The notes: generated by a model not told the origin, from the sequence alone. A stretch of DNA of 64,000 bases from Ligula intestinalis (GCA_036362985.1 JAYGXS010000002.1:95129559-95193558), one strand, 5' to 3'. Numbered from the stretch's first letter, positions 11,258-22,604 are shown. Program-made: numbers and translations.

Positions 11258-11580
11258 GACAGATGGTTAACAGAATTCTAGGTAAGCAAGCAGAGACCAA
11301 ACCAACAAAAGGAATGGAAGCCGATTTTTCAAGCGTAAGTACTGGTGCTTACGGATAATTTATATAAGAAAACGAAAGACTAATAGTCGTATCTTCTCTT
11401 AGATAAATCGATTTATATAAGACTGATGACTTAGCTGAAATTTCGAACCCAGCGCTCGACCTAGATATATATACTGAATTATGTTGTCAAGAGGACAGTT
11501 TACGTACGGACTACTATAGATTAAACGCGAATTTTCACTATAAATGAATATTATATTTTAAGTACTAGAAGACACTACCA
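11258..11580. other. Spacer between two divergent LINE A copies
   Basis: No gene or recognised repeat. It separates the 5' side of copy 1 (minus) from the 5'-truncated start of copy 2 (plus). Confidence 0.5.
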
Positions 11581-11582
11581 AA

Positions 11583-13027
11583 TCAAACTTATTAGGCGTA
11601 GAGAGGCCACAGCATTAAGTGATGCGAATTCTTCCAGATCAGTTGCTCAAGTCTTCCGTCTTCGGTCGTCGGCTAAGCTTCAGAAAGTCATTCCACCCTT
11701 ACTCAATGGCAACAATCATTTTGTTACAGAGGATTTGGAGAAAGTAGCATTGCTAAATTCATTTTTCGCCAAGTTCTTTACCATCGAAACTAGCCCCACT
11801 CCTGTAATCCCCCTGCTGGGTGATTCAAATCTCAGTACCCTTAATTTCTCACCCGCTTGTATTCAAAAAGAAATAAGTCGTCTTAAAAATTCACATTCGG
11901 TAGGAACTGATAACATTCCAAACTCACTCATCAAACAATTAAGAGATTTCCCACCCTTACTGAGTAAGTTATTTTCAGTGTTTCTTGAGAATGGCTTTTT
12001 CCCGGACTACTGGAAAACTTCTTTTATAATTCCCGTATTTAAATCTGGTTCCCGATCAGATATTCACAATTATCGTGGTGTTCATAAAACGCCCTCTCTG
12101 GCTAAACCCTTTGAAAAACTAATTGCCAAAAAAATTACAGATTTCTGCATAAACAATAACATTCTCAGCTCCTCACAGCATGGCTTTTTACCGGACCGAT
12201 CTCGTGAAACATGCCACATGTCTTTTCTAAATCTACTTACTTCTCTTCGTAATGATCATCTATCTGTGGTAGTTATATATTTTGACCTTAGTAAAGCATT
12301 TGATAAAGTTCCTCACAGGAGGCTCCTAGCCAAACTAGAGGCTATAGGATTTCGTAGTCCACTTACTGACTTCATCAGATCTTTTCTTTCAAATCGACAA
12401 CAAAAGGTTTTAGTAGGATCCTCATACTCTACTCCTACCGCTATTTTGAGTGGCGTCCTTCAAGGTACCGTGCTAGGTCCTCTGCTCTTTTTGCTTTACA
12501 TAAATGATATCTCATTGAGTGTTAAACACTCCCAATCTTATATTTATGCAGATGATCTCAAGTGTGTTTACTCCTTCTCTAAATCTACGGCCGCGAGATG
12601 CTTAGAACAAATTCATTCTGATCTGCACGCTCTTTCGGCGTGGAGCTCAACATGGCAGATGGAGTTCTCACCTTCTAAGTGCCGATACATGTGCTTTGGG
12701 CCTGAAAGGCTGCCACAACCTGTTATTTTTCAAGGTTACACAATGACTGAATGTTCCAGTATCAAGGACCTAGGATTAAGCTACACCAATAAATTAGACC
12801 TTTCTCCTCATGCCGATAGAATTACAGCCAAAGCCGCACAGATTTGCGGCTTTATCTTTTATAATTTTTATCTTCCTGAAATGAAATTAAGACTTTATCG
12901 TATGTTCGTGCTCCCCATCTTAGAATACTGTTGCCCTTTTTTCGGTCTCATGAATGAAGGTAGCCGTTCAAAAATTGAACAAATTCAAAAATTTCACCCG
13001 AAAACTGCTGTATCCGACAGCTTCTAA
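11583..13027 (+). pseudogene. LINE A copy 2 reverse transcriptase
   Basis: The frame is open from the linker through residue 430 of the ATG-initiated part (11,735). Visible motifs: HSVGTDNIPNSLIKQL, YFDLSKAFDKVPHRRLL, GVLQGTVLGPLLFLLYIND, YADDLKCVY (catalytic pair near residue 271), MEFSPSKCRYMCFGP, and the thumb with LPILEYCCPFFGLMN. The reading is lost near 13,000 by a frameshift followed by a stop. The C-terminal end reappears at 13,237-13,428 (RYSFLWNNLPIEIR). Family knowledge: this enzyme copies LINE RNA at the nicked target. Confidence 0.88.
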
Positions 13028-13236
13028 TACTTGTTACTCAAATATATGTCAATTAACAAAACTAAGGTTCCTTTGGGTCAGGAGATTGGAAGCAGGCTTT
13101 TTGTCTCCTTTTTCGGCTTAATAATTGCACAAATTTACCCAGGACTTCTGTCATTACCCCCGTCAGCCGTCCCTACAACCTAAGAAACTCGGCACTTGTT
13201 ATACCCCCTCCTGCATCTTCCTCATGTAAACGCTCT

Positions 13237-13428
13237 TTGTTTTTTGCTTCCAGATATAGCTTTCTTTGGAATAACTTGCCAATCGAAATAAGGTCGTTAA
13301 CTAGACTGTCTGCTTTCAAACAGAGACTGCACATTTATCTTAACACTGATTCTATTAACCTTCTATTCTCCTCATCTTTTCCGAGCAGCTTTCTCCATGA
13401 CCCCGAGAAAGGACCATCGGAAATTTAG
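13237..13428 (+). pseudogene. LINE A copy 2 ORF2 C-terminal end
   Basis: 63 codons, FASRYSFLWNNLPIEIRS to HDPEKGPSEI. It corresponds to the last residues of copy 1 (FASKYAFLWNNIPLEIR to DFEKGPPGI). It is in a different frame from the main RT of this copy. Confidence 0.8.
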
Positions 13429-13622
13429 GAGATCCGCTTGAAACTATTCTCTCTGCCTCGTGTCCCCCGAGAACCTAGATGTTTCCATTAACCACCGCTG
13501 AATCAAACGAAGCCACGCGGAAGTACTCAGTCTAAAATGCTGCAGTTTCGTTGAATACTCACCTTCATCAGACCACCCTTACCTATTTCTGCTCTACTAC
13601 TATCTTCCTAAGCAGTTTTTTT

Positions 13623-13684
13623 CTCTTGCACACTTTTTGAACATGGAGGCCCGTTGAACACTGTCTCCATTTTCACTGCAAGAG
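13623..13684 (+). other. LINE A 3' UTR stem-loop, copy 2
   Basis: CTCTTGCA pairs with TGCAAGAG (eight pairs) around a 46-base loop, between T-runs and GCAGT/ACTGC. Compared with copies 1 and 3 (CTCCTAC(G) with (C)GTAGGAG), pairs 4, 6 and 8 differ on both arms at once, so pairing is retained. Confidence 0.75.
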
Positions 13685-13865
13685 TTTTTTTTTAACTGCC
13701 ATAAGTTTTCGTTTTTAGTTTAAAATTTCCTGCGAAACATTGCTAAATGTTGCCCCAAAAGGACAATTTCTGCTGACATTATTACGACTTTCTACGTCTA
13801 CTTGCACATATTGTCAAATTATTTTTTGAATTTTTATTTTTTCGAAATTAACTTTGTATAGATAG

Positions 13866-13878
13866 TGCCGTACCGGCG
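13866..13878 (+). other. GC hairpin before the LINE A copy 2 tail
   Basis: GCCG-TAC-CGGC, followed by GCTGAAAAATATAAATT. It occupies the position of AGGCCC-GGA-GGGCCT in copy 1. Confidence 0.6.
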
Positions 13879-14058
13879 CTGAAAAATATAAATTCCATAT
13901 TCCAAATTACTGAGGTCAAATAAGGCACATTGTTGCTTTATGTAAACAGCTATATAAACAGCCGAAATTGAGAGCGTGGTAGTCAGATTATTTGCAAACT
14001 GCGGACGGTTTGACCCTTAAAATAATAACTAACAGTGGAAAATCCTGAAACCTTAAGA

Positions 14059-14640
14059 AAGAAGCAGTGCAAAAACTCCTACGATGCAGGTGGTAGCCTA
14101 GTCCAGCCAGCTCCACTTTCAAGAAAACCGTAGGAGAAAAAAAACTGTTAAGTAATGGAAGGGTGCCTTGGACATAAAGTACACAATATACTTTTATTAC
14201 TATTACTATAGAGAAGGGTGGATTGATACTATACAGTAGTAAACAATCTCCTTGGGCATCTCTCCGAAAATGTATAAATTAACAACGATTTACTGGATTT
14301 ATAGAAGAAAACATGTCGCTTATTTGAAGAAATATATACAAGAAAGCACCGTCCTGCTCTTGAGGGTCTGTGAGGCGAGACATGGAGGCCATCGTAAGCA
14401 CCATCAGTATACTAAATGTCGCAGCGAGGAGGGGACCGTAAATATCACGAGATCTTCACTGAATTGCCGGAGATGTGACCGTTATTCGCCCTTGCTGATT
14501 GTCGAGTTTGCCACGAACGTGGTGAAACCAGAAAAAGGCACCTCAATCGTCAGTAGCACATTGCGGGTCGATATAAGTAGGAGAATAATAATCCGCACAA
14601 ACTATGGCCACAACGTGTCATAAAGGTGATGCTTAACGCG
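14059..14640 (-). mobile_element. LINE family A, copy 3, 3' UTR fragment
   Basis: Minus-strand fragment with the stem-loop (14,076-14,136) and 3' UTR resembling 6,640-6,800 of copy 1 (shared GAGGCCATCG, GCCGGAGATGYGACC and GTGGTGAAACC-like stretches on the plus strand). No coding sequence remains. Confidence 0.65.
14076..14136 (-). other. LINE A 3' UTR stem-loop, copy 3
   Basis: CTCCTACG pairs with CGTAGGAG, eight perfect pairs around a 45-base loop. The eighth pair is G-C where copy 2 has A-U. Confidence 0.75.
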
Positions 14641-15109
14641 TTCGTTGCAGCTCAGATAGGGTCAAGCAGAAGGGAATAGGAATATTTAGTGGGCAAAAGT
14701 TGTATTCTTACAGTTACCTTGGTCTTTATGCTTCCTTTGCTTCTGTTCGCAGGCTCTTTATCTATATTTTTCGTTCAGTAAACAACTGAGAGCAGCCTTA
14801 CCTTATTTCCTATTGCGCACTTATCAATCACTAAACACGCATTACCTGCTTTTTACTAAAGCACTTATCTTTCACCCGCAAATTTGATCACAAATTTCGG
14901 CTGTTGTAAAGGTATATACGAAGTTGGTAATCGCAGTTGCATGTGAGTAACTGAAAAACAACAGGTTTGAGTAGTATATTATATATGCTAAATCAGATCT
15001 GGTTTGTAACGGACCGTCATTTAAAACAATAGCAACAATATTAGATAAATATGGTGAACTGATGAAGAGGCAGGGAAAGCATCTCCTATAACAGAGTACA
15101 GCGAGCCCG
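14641..15109. other. Gene-free AT-rich stretch
   Basis: No gene and no clear copy of a repeat seen elsewhere in the window. Confidence 0.5.
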
Positions 15110-15710
15110 CGATTTAAAAAATAAAAGAGGAAAAATTGGTTCCCCTTAAATGAACTGTTAGATTGATATGATGTAGTGAGAAGGGATTGTGATGTTTATG
15201 AGAACGTTTGAGCGTTCAGAACGTTCCCTATCATGGGAGATATCAGATAACATCATTTGGATTAGAGAGGAGGAGCCTATCGGGGACAAAGGGGCCGAAA
15301 AGGAGGGGGTAGTAGAAGTCATCAATAACAGGAGGACCCTTTTCAAAGTCGAGAAGGCGTGTTTGAAAAGTAAATGGACTGTAAGGACTTTATATCTTCC
15401 ACATTTAAATGTCTACGTAATTTGCCTTTGAAAATCCATAATGTAGGCGGCAACCGGGCCTTAAAAATTAAAATTATTTATTTATTTAACTTAATTCCGA
15501 GTTTAAAATTATTTCGGATGAAAGCATATATGGGATGGTAAAATGATCATGTAGCAATTACGAGCGGCGTAAAGCCGGTCAATATGAGCGAGAGCGTTAA
15601 TTCGTGGGAAATAAGGGATATTGTAAATGCGAAACAGGAAGTTTATGCCGCCTTCGAATCCTCTAACCCATATAAATTTAATGCACGCTGCACTGTACCT
15701 CAGGCCTAAA
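15110..15710 (-). mobile_element. LINE family A, copy 4, 3' end
   Basis: The plus strand reads AGGAGGACCCTTTTCAAAGTC at 15,331-15,350, as in copy 1 (CAGGGGGACCCTTTTCAAAGTC near 6,975), which encodes the C-terminal GPP segment on the minus strand. The ORF2 C-terminus is degenerate from 15,350 to 15,700. It is split by a tiny plus-strand LINE tail at 15,440-15,486. Confidence 0.65.
15440..15486 (+). mobile_element. Extremely short LINE 3' tail insertion
   Basis: GGCGGCAACCGGGCCTTAAA followed by ATTATTTATTTATTTAA reproduces, on the plus strand, the GC hairpin plus TTTA tail of a CR1-like LINE. It sits inside a minus-strand LINE A fragment and looks like an insertion truncated to about 45 bases. 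Confidence 0.45.
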
Positions 15711-15839
15711 ATATAAAGTTTATTAGTTTATTGCGACGGTTATGTAGGGCTGCTTTCAGGAGGGAAATCTCTGCGAGTAGAGTCTCACTAGATGAAATGT
15801 TCCTTGCTTTTTGAAGGAGAGTATGTACCAGATATCTTT
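15711..15839. other. Spacer between LINE A copy 4 and a PLE
   Basis: No recognisable feature. Confidence 0.4.
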
Positions 15840-17040
15840 TCTATTATACTGACAAATACTGGTAAGTTAAAGGTGTTGCCCTCGCCAAATATTTTTGTGG
15901 AATACAGAGCACCCTATTGAACCATCATCCCCTCCTATCCTGAGGACGTCTAGAAATGGTAGCTTGTAGAACTGCTCCGTTTCCATTTGAACTTCAATTA
16001 TCGGATATAAGTTATTCATAAAATTTAGAAGGTCATCGGCGTCTTCTCTGGAATCAACAGTCGTGAATATATCATCCACGTATCTTCTATATAATGTTGT
16101 CATACTGAGTCTTGATGACATCCTTTCTTCTAGATAATCTATGAAAATAATGGCGAATGTTGGTCCCAATGGACTTCCATCGCCTATACGTCAATTTGTC
16201 CGTAGAATTAGCCATTAAACAGCAACTGAATATTTTGGATGGCAAACGGGTTTCAGACGCATGGACACAAATAACGTCTATTTTTTTATCTAGTGTTAGA
16301 CTTGTAAATAATGCTTTGACGTCTAACGAAATCATAAATTCATGTTTTAGCACTTAGTGCTTTCAATAAAGTTAAAACCATCCTTTGTAATGTACGTGGA
16401 AAACAGTTGTCGAATGGGCTTCAGTTCCTTCATAAGCCATTGTGCAAGCTTTTGTTGAGGTGAAGGAGACATGGAGAGAATTGGCCTCGGAGATATGTGC
16501 TTATTATGCGTTTTGGATATCCCATGCAGTCTGGGTGCATGCGTACTTTTGCGTTTTATGGATAGCCGACTTAAAGTATCAATCAGTTTATTTTCTAACA
16601 TTTGCTTAATCATTTTCCAAATGGAGTCTACTATTGTCTTATATTCCTCTTTACCTGGCGTCTGAAGCCAAAATTCGTTCGGATCACTTAAAATGGATTT
16701 TATTTTTTTCACATAGTCCCGCCGGTTGATGATGACAACTCTATGGTCTTTGTGAGGCTTAGAAATAGTAATTTATTCATTATTTTTCGGTGCAGATAGA
16801 AAAGCCATGCGTTGTTTAGTCAGAGTTTTCGGATTTATTACAGGAGCTTTGCGGTACTGATGCGCAATTTCCACAAATTTTTCTTTCAACCAGCCAACTG
16901 AGTACTAGGTCATCTAGCTAGGTCTTCAAACTGCGCCTCAGTTTCAGCTGTTTACCCTCCTCTTCGGGATAAAAAAATTCTAGTTTTAATAATAATGCCT
17001 CCGATTGTAGCTTAGTAAGTGAAATGTCAGATAAATAAAG
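15840..17040 (-). pseudogene. Penelope-like element reverse transcriptase, broken
   Basis: Minus strand, in order: a degenerate N-terminal part (17,040-16,720), ADKGNGTVI-like VVIINRRDYVKKIKSIL, then APRLHGISKTHNKHISPRPI and SPQQKLAQWLMKELKPIRQ (PLE fingers), DVKALFTSLTLDKKIDVI (catalytic Asp region), GPTFAIIFIDYLEERM, and RRYVDDIFTTVD (catalytic YVDD near 16,070-16,090), ending with LPFLDVLRI. At least two frame changes (near 16,350 and 16,170) separate these parts. Family knowledge: PLE RTs are related to telomerase and are usually joined to a GIY-YIG nuclease. No nuclease was recognised at the expected 3' side, which is cut at about 15,840. Confidence 0.85.
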
Positions 17041-17178
17041 ATAAGATTCATCTATGTTCAGAGGAAAATTATGTTAAGTAGAAATTTTGCACAACAACTT
17101 TCTAAAATTTAAAGCGGTAAGAATCTTCTGTGAAGGCAGTGCATATGCAAACTTAGTTTCGTAAAAATTTAAGACGAT

Positions 17179-18720
17179 GTGCGAAGATACAATGTACCAC
17201 ATAAGCGGCTTCTAACCAAACTAGAGGCCTTAGGATTTCATAGTCCTCTTAATAACTTTAACAGATCATATCTATCTAATCGAAAACAAAAGGTCTTAAT
17301 GGGATCCTCATACTCTATTGATACCACAATTTTGAGTGGTGTCCTTCAAGGTACCGTGCTAGGTCCTCTGTTGTTCTTGCTTAACATAAATGATATTTTA
17401 TTGAGTGTCAAAGACTCAATCTTATATTTATACGGATGAACTTAAATGTGTTTACTCCTTCTCTTACTCAACGGCCGTGATATGCTTACAACAACCTTAT
17501 TCAGATTTTAACGCTCCTTCTGCGTGGAGCTCAACATGGCAGAGGGAGTTCGCACCATCTAAGTGCAAATACATATGCTTTGGGTCTCATAGGTTGCCAC
17601 AACATGTTATTTTTCAAGCTTGCCCAATCACCGAATATTCCAGCAGCAAGAAATTAGGTTTAAGCTTCACCAATAAATTAGATCTTTCGCCTCAGGCCGA
17701 TAGAATTACGGCTAAAGATCCACAGAATTTGGGCTTTATTTCTCATAATTTCTATCTTCCTGAAATGAAATGAAGACTTTATCGTATGTTTGTGCTTCCC
17801 ATCTTAGAATACTGTTGCCCATTCTTTGGTCTGGTCAATGAATTTAGCCGTTCAAAAACTGAGAGCGTCCAAAGAAATTTCACAAGAAAACTGCTTCATC
17901 GACATTATCCCGTACTTCTTACTCAAATAGATGCTAATTAACGAAACGAAGATTTCATTGGTTCAAGAGATGGGAAGCAGGGTTTTGTCTCCTTTTTCGC
18001 CTTTGTAATAGTACAAATCGCCCCAAGTTTTTTGTCATTAACCCATCAGCCGTCCCTGCAACCTAAGAAACTCCGCACATGTTATATATCCACCTGCATC
18101 CTCCTCATTTGTTTTTTTGCTTTCAGATACAGCCTTCTTCGGAATAACTTGTCAATTGAAATAAGGTCGTTAACTAGACTGTCTGCTTTCAAGTGAAGAC
18201 TGCGCATGTATCTTATCACTGATTCTATTAACGTTTATTCTCCTCATATTTACCCAGCAGCTTTCTCCATGACTCCAAGAAAGGACCATCGGGAACTTAG
18301 GAGATTCCTTGAAACTATTTTTCGCCGCCTCGTGTCCCCGGGAACTAAGACGCCTCTATAAACTACCATATGGATGTACCCAGTCTAAACTGCTGCCGCT
18401 TCGTTGGCCACTAACCATCATCAGAATTCCTGCTCCTATTCCTACTATATTTCTCTGTCCTACCTTCCTAAGCAGTTTTTTCCTCCTACTCTGCCTCCAT
18501 TTTCACTGTATTAATTTTTGTTGAACTGCCTATATTTTTCATTTCACCATTAACTGCAAAACATCGCCAAATATTGCCCTAAAAGGAAAATTTCTGCTGA
18601 AATTAATACAAAGTTGTACGTGTATATGTGCACATTGTCAAATTCTTTTTTTTCACGAAACTACTTTTGTGTAGATAGTGAATTCATGGAGCTACCAAAT
18701 ATAAATTCAAAATATTTGGC
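17179..18720 (+). mobile_element. LINE family A, copy 5, 5'-truncated and degenerate
   Basis: RT pieces at 17,179-17,439 (PHKRLLTKLEALGFHSPL, GVLQGTVLGPLLFLLNIND) and 17,405-17,773 (DELKCVYSFSYST, which replaces YADDLKCVYSF, so the catalytic site is mutated). The thumb, C-terminus and 3' UTR follow to about 18,720 and are aligned with copy 2 almost throughout. The 3' UTR stem-loop is collapsed: the 5' arm CTCCTAC at 18,482-18,488 is present, the 3' arm is lost. Confidence 0.82.
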
Positions 18721-18779
18721 GATGTTTTACAATTAATCCTAAACTAGAAAATAGATTGTTAAAAATTCTTACAAGAAAT

Positions 18780-19260
18780 TGGATGCAGTGTTCAACGTGT
18801 CTCCATTTTCAAAGAGTGTCTAGGAGAAGAAACTATTTAAGAAAATAAGATATATGTGTAGAGTAGGCTAATACCACAATAGCCGTTCAGAATGTGATTA
18901 TGAAATATGTGTATGGTTCGCTCGTGAACACTAATAAGCATAACATCAAATCTCGCGAAGAAACACCATTTCGCGTACGGCTCCGATATCTCAGAAGCCA
19001 AAATGGAATACTGAGGATGGTTCTTAGCCACCGAAAATTGAGCAGTTTAGTCTGCGTAGGTCCATATGGTTTTCATTGTTTGAACGACTGGTGGTTTATA
19101 GAGACATCTCGGTTCCTGAAGACACGAGGCAGAGAAAATTGTTTCAAGAAGATCACGATGGTCCTTCCTCGGAGTCGTGGAGAAAGTTGCTCGGAAAAGA
19201 TGAGGAACATAAAAGGTTTATACAACCAGTGTTAAGATAAATGTGCAGTCTTTGCTTGAA
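18780..19260 (-). mobile_element. LINE family A, copy 6, 3' fragment
   Basis: The minus strand carries TTCTTCTCCTAGACACTC (5' arm area of the 3' UTR stem-loop) and, further 5', a segment matching the ORF2 C-terminal/3' UTR junction of copies 2 and 5 (GAAGGACCATCG and CTCTGCCTCGTGTC). No intact coding frame. Confidence 0.6.
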
Positions 19261-19788
19261 AGCAGGTAGACATGTTAACGACCCTTGTAGGATACACGCA
19301 TGTTTCATGAACATTAACTAACCGAAGCAACATATCTTATCTAGAACATGTTTTTTTCTGCTCAGGGCGAGAATAATAATCTTGACCACTCTTGTCAGAT
19401 CATTCACCGCGAAGTCACTTTACTTCCTCCTCTGGTACGCACAGTTACTTATTCTCAGTTCTTTTTGATAACAGTCACCGTAACTTTTGATAGGTTATCC
19501 ACGAATAACAAAATTCTGTGAAATAATACTTTGTTTAATTGAATCATCGTTCATTCTATGCATTCTGAATAGTTTCCAAAAATTTTGGGCGGCGACAAAA
19601 TCAATATCATTTTCTGGTGTGATGGACGTTGTGTCCTTATAGGGAAGCATACTGAGAGGAATATTGCTGATTCTGCAGCCCACAACCGATAAATTCTTAA
19701 GCTGACAGCGAAAATTTTGCACCCATGCGCCCTTGCCTGGTACGCTACCGCTTCCAAGAAGGAAAACGGGGCCCAACAACACCCACTA
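19261..19788. other. Gene-free stretch
   Basis: Two overlapping minus frames of 68-95 codons at 19,495-19,782 show no recognisable domain. Nothing else seen. Confidence 0.45.
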
Positions 19789-19790
19789 TA

Positions 19791-20181
19791 CAGGGTGTCC
19801 CAAAAAATGCATACACATTTTAAACAATTGTAACTTTGAGGTTTATTATTATTTTATTTTTTCAAAAACGCAAAATTATTTAGAAGTATCATTTTATTGT
19901 TTTCCACTGCATTTTCGCGTTATTTTAAATACTTGAGAAAGAGAGAAGCCATTAAACATGAATGCGCCCAAATTAGAATGGAATTTTTTGTGGTGTGTGC
20001 GATTCCATTGCTTCGCATCGTCAGCAGTGTATTGATTAAATGGACGTCAGTTTGAGAACATGCAGTGAAAAAACAATAAAATGATACTTGTCAATAGTTC
20101 TACATTTTTGAAATGATAAAATTAAATAAATACCTAGTTTACAATTATATGAAATGTGTATACATTTTTTGGGACACCCTG
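19791..20181. mobile_element. Mariner-type MITE, 391 bases
   Basis: Terminal inverted repeats CAGGGTGTCCCAAAAAATG at both ends, each flanked by TA, the target duplication of Tc1/mariner elements. The inverted repeats extend about 45 bases. The middle (19,955-20,060), read on the minus strand, is similar in sequence to the transposase remnant of the copy at 58,898-59,282, so it is an internal-deletion derivative. No transposase activity is possible. Confidence 0.88.
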
Positions 20182-20684
20182 TAGTTGTACCACTGTTCCC
20201 CGTTCCAAAATGCCAGCACTCCACGGGCTGCTTTTTCTTTTTCCAGAACAAACACGGTTACATAAAGACAGTGATATATATATATATAGTATTCAAGAGT
20301 TTTATTCACTGTAAGCTCACGTTCTTGTGCTATGTTCTGTTAATTTTCATTAAATACGGTGATTTTTCTCATTATCTCCGGCCATCATTATACAACCCAA
20401 AGATGAATGGAAGCATGTAAGTTTTCGTGCTAAAGCGAACGACTTTCGGGAGAGTAAATTCTGCTTCAAATATATTTTTTCCTATTCTGTCGAGATCAAA
20501 TTATAATATTTTAAGAAAGTGTACTTTACAAATTAATATTACAATTAACTTGCTACAGTATTTAGAAAACGGAAATCAGATACAATTTCAAAATGCGAGA
20601 TGTGCGCAAGATGCAACTAATTTATCAGACTGTCTGTTAAGCACGAAAAAATTCAATGATAACGACAGATAGGATTTTTTTATA
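20182..20684. other. AT-rich spacer with a short (TA)n tract
   Basis: It contains a TATATATATATA run at about 20,272-20,287. An 81-codon open frame at 20,427-20,672 has no recognisable domain. Confidence 0.45.
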
Positions 20685-21530
20685 TATGTATATTTTAAGG
20701 GTAACAGGCAAGAAATGCCCTTGAGGACCCTATTAATGTAACGCAAACAAGGTTATTCTTACAGTTAATGTGCAGTCGGGGGGAGCACATATGATATCAT
20801 AACAGAATTTCGAGTGAATTTTCACGGAAAAGAATGAAAACGGTCTAAAGCCAGAAAAATTGTTCACAGTGCTGGCAGTAGGAAATCGTGTTGTAAAATT
20901 CGCCTTTTGTCAAATAAAATCACATTAAGTCTTCTTTTAAATTCCGCAATTGTGTCAGCGGAAACCGTCTCGATTGGTAGCAAGTTCCAAGGCCGGACCA
21001 CGCGTTGACTGAAGAAATATTTTCGGAGGTCTAATCGGGTGCGTTCGTTTGTGACCTTGTAAGGATGGCCACACAGGTGAGTAGTGGTGTCTAATTGGAA
21101 GAAATCCTCCAATTTTAGGGAGGAAATGTGGCCCCGGATTATCCGGAATGTCCAGAGCAGGCTGCACTGAACGTTCCTGTAAGACAAAGGAAAAAGGTCA
21201 AGTTTTATCAATCTCTCCTGATATGGTAAGTCCCTGAGACCGTCGACCATCTTTGTCGACCTGCGTTGCACTTGTTCAAGAAGCTCCACATCTTTCTTCA
21301 ACCACGGTGTCCAAACTGGCATTCCGTATTCAAGATGTGGTCTCACAAAGGTGCCAAATATTTTTCCGAAGAGTTCAGGTGGAAAGATTTTGAACGCTCG
21401 TCTGATCCAGTGCAAGGTACTAGTTGCCTTCTGGACGGACGTTTTACAGTGCTCTGTTTGCATCAAGTTCGCGGTTGTTTATATACCCAGATCTTTGTGC
21501 GTCTCAACCTCGTTTAATGCGGATTTATTT
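20685..21530 (-). pseudogene. CR1-like LINE family B ORF2 C-terminus and 3' end
   Basis: The minus frame contains LNEVETHKDLGI, a stop, and then the 200-codon run with IRRAFKIFPPELFGKIFGTF, VRPHLEYGMPVWTPW, EQVQRRSTKMVDGLRDLPY, RLIKLDLFPLSYR, and the end VVRPWNLLPIETVSADTI...FKRRLN. This is the thumb and tail of a CR1-type RT. It is followed by a 3' UTR ending near 20,690 with an AAGGGCATTTCTTGCCTG-type terminal sequence and an A/T tail. It resembles the thumb of the copy at 4,484-6,158 (RVFGTFVRPMLEYCVQAW). Confidence 0.85.
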
Positions 21531-22537
21531 TAATGGGCATTGGAAAAGAGACAGTGGGCTATGAAGCGGGAGGATAAAAGATGAACGTGCAGCGGGCAGC
21601 AAGGGAGAGCACTCGGATAGGAGTACAGAAGCCATTGAAACTATATCGACTGAGACGTCATCCTGACGCTGCCCCTATTTCTCTCCTTCTTCTGCTCCCT
21701 CTGAATTGAATTCGGTCCTTGTCCCCTCTCGTGCCCCTTATTCATCTTCTTGTAACTTCTAATGCGCTAACATGTAACATTACCATTTCTTTCGCCTCAC
21801 AATTTCGTCTATCTGTCTGAATGTCGCTTGATTCAATCCATGGCAAGAAAAGGAAAAAACTGTGTGTTCAGGGAAATGGGAACCAGCTACTCCCTAAAGT
21901 CCGTTCAAACCGGAACACTGCTGCTAGGTCAGAGTCGGCGGCATCCTCCGAATTAGTTATTAGCACGTTTACCACAACAAAAGTTCTTTAAAAAAGATAA
22001 TTGATCGAGAATGTAAACCAGGTGCAGAGGTGTATGGAAATAAAATCAGGAATTCTTCTGTCTAGATAAAATGAAACTGCCTCTTTCTATCCCCTTTGCC
22101 AAGTTTTCTCCTGTTGAAGTTTTTGAAATGAGAGTGTTCCTTGATCTCTCCCGTCTCTTTCGAGTTTTTGTAAATGAGGCTTGGCCTTACAGTTGCGAAG
22201 TTTGTGAATATTTTTTTCAAAGGACAGTAGTGGAAGTGTTAATTCAACGTTATCGGAAAAATACTTAGCCTATCTGTTATAACACAATTTCTAAAATCGT
22301 TAATATGTATTTCAGATAGTAAAGCACATTACCGTTTACGTCGCACCCATTTTTTATAATTTAACTCACTGTTAAAATTATTGGATGTTTACAAATTGAA
22401 CTTAATGATACTTATTTATTGATTTAAACCGAACCGTCGGTACGTAATTGAAAGTAATTGCCCAGTTGTTGGCTTTTTCCTGTGTAAAGTCTTGGTCTTT
22501 TTTCTCAATCACATCTCTTGTTGCAAACGGTTTCGTT
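21531..22537. other. Upstream region of the transporter gene, no gene seen
   Basis: A pyrimidine-rich segment (21,660-21,760) and AT-rich sequence. The 65-codon frame at 22,071-22,268 has no recognisable domain. It presumably includes promoter sequence of the transporter. Confidence 0.4.
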
Positions 22538-22604
22538 TTATAAATATCCCTTTTTGTGACTTTAATATTAAGATCGAACTTAACCCGTTGTTTTTATAAA
22601 TCAG
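22538..22604 (+). promoter_or_regulatory. Candidate TATA element and candidate splice acceptor upstream of the transporter start
   Basis: TTATAAATA at 22,538-22,546 is a TATA-like element 137 bases before the start codon. TTTTTATAAATCAG ends at 22,604 and could serve as a 3' splice acceptor, either for a 5' UTR intron or for spliced-leader addition, which flatworms use for some genes. Neither is more than a sequence resemblance. Confidence 0.25.

Larger units (their letters stand above)
11583..13920 (+). mobile_element. LINE family A, copy 2, 5'-truncated
   Basis: It starts inside the endonuclease-RT linker (RSVAQVFRLRSSAKLQ, which matches AKSVAQLFRRRSSAKRG in copy 1), contains the RT, a separated C-terminal piece, the 3' UTR stem-loop, the GC hairpin and an A/T-rich end near 13,900. 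The 5' truncation is typical of target-primed reverse transcription. Confidence 0.85.
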
